This document shows, one piece after another, positions 62,238 through 64,000 of a stretch of 64,000 nt of DNA. This DNA is from Segatella copri (GTDB lineage Bacteria; Bacteroidota; Bacteroidia; Bacteroidales; Bacteroidaceae). A model generated the notes under the pieces. That model worked only from the letters and a program-made list of their open reading frames with translations. It did not search any database and was not told the DNA's origin. The first letter of the stretch is position 1; the number at the start of each line of letters is the position of its first letter. Made by a program: the position numbers and the translations under genes. The DNA lies in NCBI RefSeq assembly GCF_002224675.1, contig NZ_NMPZ01000014.1, forward strand, positions 1 to 64,000, written 5' to 3'.

Positions 62238-63014
62238 TTATTTTTTCAATGCTTCGAAAAGCAGGTCGAGTGCCTGGTCTGGATTGCCTACTTCATTGAG
62301 CAATGTCACAAACTTACTACCGATGATGGCACCTGCTGCGTTATCCTGTGCACTCGTAAGAGTCTGCTTGTTACTGATTCCGAAACCAATCATTCGAGGA
62401 TTACGGAGATTCATACCATTGATATGATTGAAATAAGCCAACTTAGCATCGCCGAAGCTACTCTGGGCGCCCGTAATGCTGGCAGAGCTGACCATATAGA
62501 TAAAGCCATCAGTATGTTCGTCGATGAATCGGATACGCTCCTCACTTGTCTCTGGGGTAATCATCATGATAACGCGGATATCATATCTGTCAGCAATAGG
62601 CTTTACCACTTTCAGATAATCATCAAATGGAAGATCAGGAATGATAGTTCCACTCACACCACTTTCTACACAACTCTGGAAGAATTTCTCAATTCCGTAG
62701 TGCATGATAGGATTCAGATAGCCCATCAGCACAAGTGGCAACTGCACTTCATTCTTGATGGCCTTCAACTGAGCGAAGAGCTTCTTTACGGTCATTCCAT
62801 TCTTCAAAGCCTTAGTACCAGCACTCTGAATGACAGGTCCATCAGCCAGAGGATCACTGAACGGGATTCCTACCTCTATCATATCTATTCCCTTGCGCTC
62901 CATCGCCTTTATCACATCACCCGTTCCTTCGAGGGTTGGGCAACCTGCGCAGAAATACAAGCTCAAAAGCTTGCGGTCTTTATTGTTTGCAAACAATGCA
63001 TTTATCTTATTCAT
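62238..63014 (-). CDS. trpA: Tryptophan synthase alpha subunit
   Basis: TrpA cleaves indole-3-glycerol phosphate to indole and channels it to TrpB. The 258-aa TIM barrel has the catalytic Glu in MIEVGIPFSDPLADGPVIQ (about residues 45-63, Glu then Asp), LMGYLNPIMHYG (about 96-107) and GTIIPDLPFDDY. It starts 10 bp after trpF ends and lies before trpB, the usual alpha-beta pairing though in A-B order. Confidence 0.96.
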   Translation of the reverse strand: MNKINALFANNKDRKLLSLYFCAGCPTLEGTGDVIKAMERKGIDMIEVGIPFSDPLADGPVIQSAGTKALKNGMTVKKLFAQLKAIKNEVQLPLVLMGYLNPIMHYGIEKFFQSCVESGVSGTIIPDLPFDDYLKVVKPIADRYDIRVIMMITPETSEERIRFIDEHTDGFIYMVSSASITGAQSSFGDAKLAYFNHINGMNLRNPRMIGFGISNKQTLTSAQDNAAGAIIGSKFVTLLNEVGNPDQALDLLFEALKK

Positions 63015-63024
63015 AATACTCTTT

Positions 63025-63654
63025 TTAAATTTCTTTGTTTTCTATATTTTCAAGAAATGTATTCAACTTCTCCACATCCTTTAAGCCCGGCTTCAACTCG
63101 AATTTCGAATTCAAATCGATTCCGATGCACTTTGGATGATGGAAGTTCCTGACTCTCTCTACATCCTCCGGCCCTATTCCACCACTCAAGATGAATGGAA
63201 CATCGCCATCATAATTCTCCAAAACCTGCCAATCAAACTGCTGACCACTTCCACCCACCGTTTTACACTTGGTATCGAATAGGAAGTAATCAACAGCACC
63301 TACATATTCCTTATATTTCAGGATATCCCCGGCTGTGGAAACGCTGATAGCCTTGATAACTTTCAACAAGCCATTCTGCTTATGAAGCAGTTCACAGAGT
63401 TCGCGGCTCTCATTTCCATGCAACTGCACGGCATTCAAATCAAACTGATGAATCTTATCAGAAATCAATCCAGCAGATTCATTGACAAAGACACCCACTC
63501 TGCAAACATTCTTATCTGCTGCCGTTCTGGCAACTGACTGAGAAGCGAATCTCGGTGACTTTGGGTAGAAGATGAATCCCATCATATCCACCCCTAGCTG
63601 AGCCACCTTTTCTATATTCTCAGGCTCACGCATTCCACAAACCTTTACTAACAT
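63025..63654 (-). CDS. trpF: Phosphoribosylanthranilate isomerase
   Basis: TrpF carries out the Amadori rearrangement of phosphoribosylanthranilate. The 209-aa barrel begins MLVKVCGMREPENI, with the catalytic Cys at residue 6, and has GFIFYPKSPR (about 27-36), VQLHGNES (about 76-83), PFILSGGIGPEDVE and a C-terminal GIDLNSKFELKPGLKD where the usual ESxPGxKD motif reads as shown. It starts 4 bp after trpC ends, so translation is coupled. Confidence 0.95.
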   Translation of the reverse strand: MLVKVCGMREPENIEKVAQLGVDMMGFIFYPKSPRFASQSVARTAADKNVCRVGVFVNESAGLISDKIHQFDLNAVQLHGNESRELCELLHKQNGLLKVIKAISVSTAGDILKYKEYVGAVDYFLFDTKCKTVGGSGQQFDWQVLENYDGDVPFILSGGIGPEDVERVRNFHHPKCIGIDLNSKFELKPGLKDVEKLNTFLENIENKEI

Positions 63655-63658
63655 CTGC

Positions 63659-64000
63659 CTATGATTTTAATTGATTGATAAATTGAGCGAGCGCCTCTCC
63701 AGGGTCAGCCTGTTTCATAAACTGCTCACCCATCAGGAACCCCCTGAATCCACCTTCTTCTCTTAATCTAAGAACAGTCTGGGACTGGGAGATTCCACTT
63801 TCACTCACTCTGCATACATCCTTCGGAAGCATTTCGGACAGTCGGAAACTGTTTTCCACATCCGTCACAAAGGTTCCGAGGTTACGGTTATTGATTCCGT
63901 ACATATCCGGTTCCAACTCTGCATATTCGAAATCACGTTCGCCATGCATTTCCAAAAGAACCTCCAATCCCAGCTGATGAGCCATTCGCATCAGATTTCT
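63659..64000 (-). CDS. trpC: Indole-3-glycerol phosphate synthase, C-terminal part
   Basis: The gene runs off the right edge; only the last 113 or so codons are visible. They contain LGLEVLLEMHGERDFEYAEL, then YGINNRNLGTFVTDVENSF and VSESGISQSQTV, the typical C-terminal half of the TrpC barrel, including the NNRNL and SESGI motifs. An internal ATG at 63991 is not the true start. trpD is probably just outside the window. Confidence 0.93.
   Translation of the reverse strand, partial: RNLMRMAHQLGLEVLLEMHGERDFEYAELEPDMYGINNRNLGTFVTDVENSFRLSEMLPKDVCRVSESGISQSQTVLRLREEGGFRGFLMGEQFMKQADPGEALAQFINQLKS

Overview
The window reads as chromosomal DNA of a Bacteroidales bacterium, most likely Prevotella/Segatella. 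The pointers are Bacteroidetes-type promoters (-7 TAnnTTTG, -33 TTG about 20 nt upstream), A-rich rather than strong Shine-Dalgarno leaders, tRNA genes without a complete encoded CCA, and phylum-typical genes (RNase Y with ZapA, a fused FeoAB, DUF4105, DUF4837, DUF4924, LptC/GldE/PpiD cluster). Species is inference. No IS element, integrase, phage gene, rRNA or CRISPR array was found.

Layout. 0.3-4.1 kb: TtcA-like tRNA thiolase, then a coiled-coil protein, ZapA and RNase Y in one operon. 4.2-7.8 kb: rfbA and a Wzc-type tyrosine autokinase. 7.9-13.6 kb: minus-strand envelope cluster (outer membrane barrel, LptC, CorC/GldE-like, PpiD-like). 13.6-21.8 kb: DUF4105 protein, small secreted protein, SecA and FeoAB, all plus strand. 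21.9-23.5 kb: a repeat patch, an MFS transporter and a truncated secreted-protein start. 23.7-35.5 kb: an accessory island. It carries a three-gene operon (SNF2/RapA-like helicase, large beta-class adenine methyltransferase, Res-like helicase-nuclease) with a long, palindrome-rich leader; a small frame-disrupted gene; a divergent antitoxin-like/GNAT pair; a PARG-type ADP-ribose glycohydrolase; and a small repeat-bearing protein.

35.9-50.6 kb: YjbQ; an SPFH/ribbon-helix-helix/membrane-protein operon whose promoter lies inside a long operator-like palindrome; an AmpG-like transporter next to a glycosyltransferase-HIT-SpoIID fusion; RlmN, DUF4837 lipoprotein, PdxA with a disordered repeat tail; then a sigma-54 activator, LptE, a TPR-like protein and SecG. 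50.7-58.7 kb: two identical tRNA-His genes, Sua5, Fmt, ClC channel, PrfC, DUF4924, LysE and a ROK glucokinase. 58.7-64 kb: trp genes transcribed leftwards in the order C(partial)-F-A-B-E-G, with REP-like palindromes between trpB and trpE.

The most novel material is in the island. The methyltransferase has an AT-rich segment exactly between its DPPY and FAGSGTT motifs, suggesting a swapped target-recognition domain. The operon leader carries an unusual interlocked inverted-repeat element. Two further regulatory designs stand out: the 19-bp-arm operator around the SPFH promoter -7 box, and a symmetric divergent promoter between rlmN and the fusion gene.
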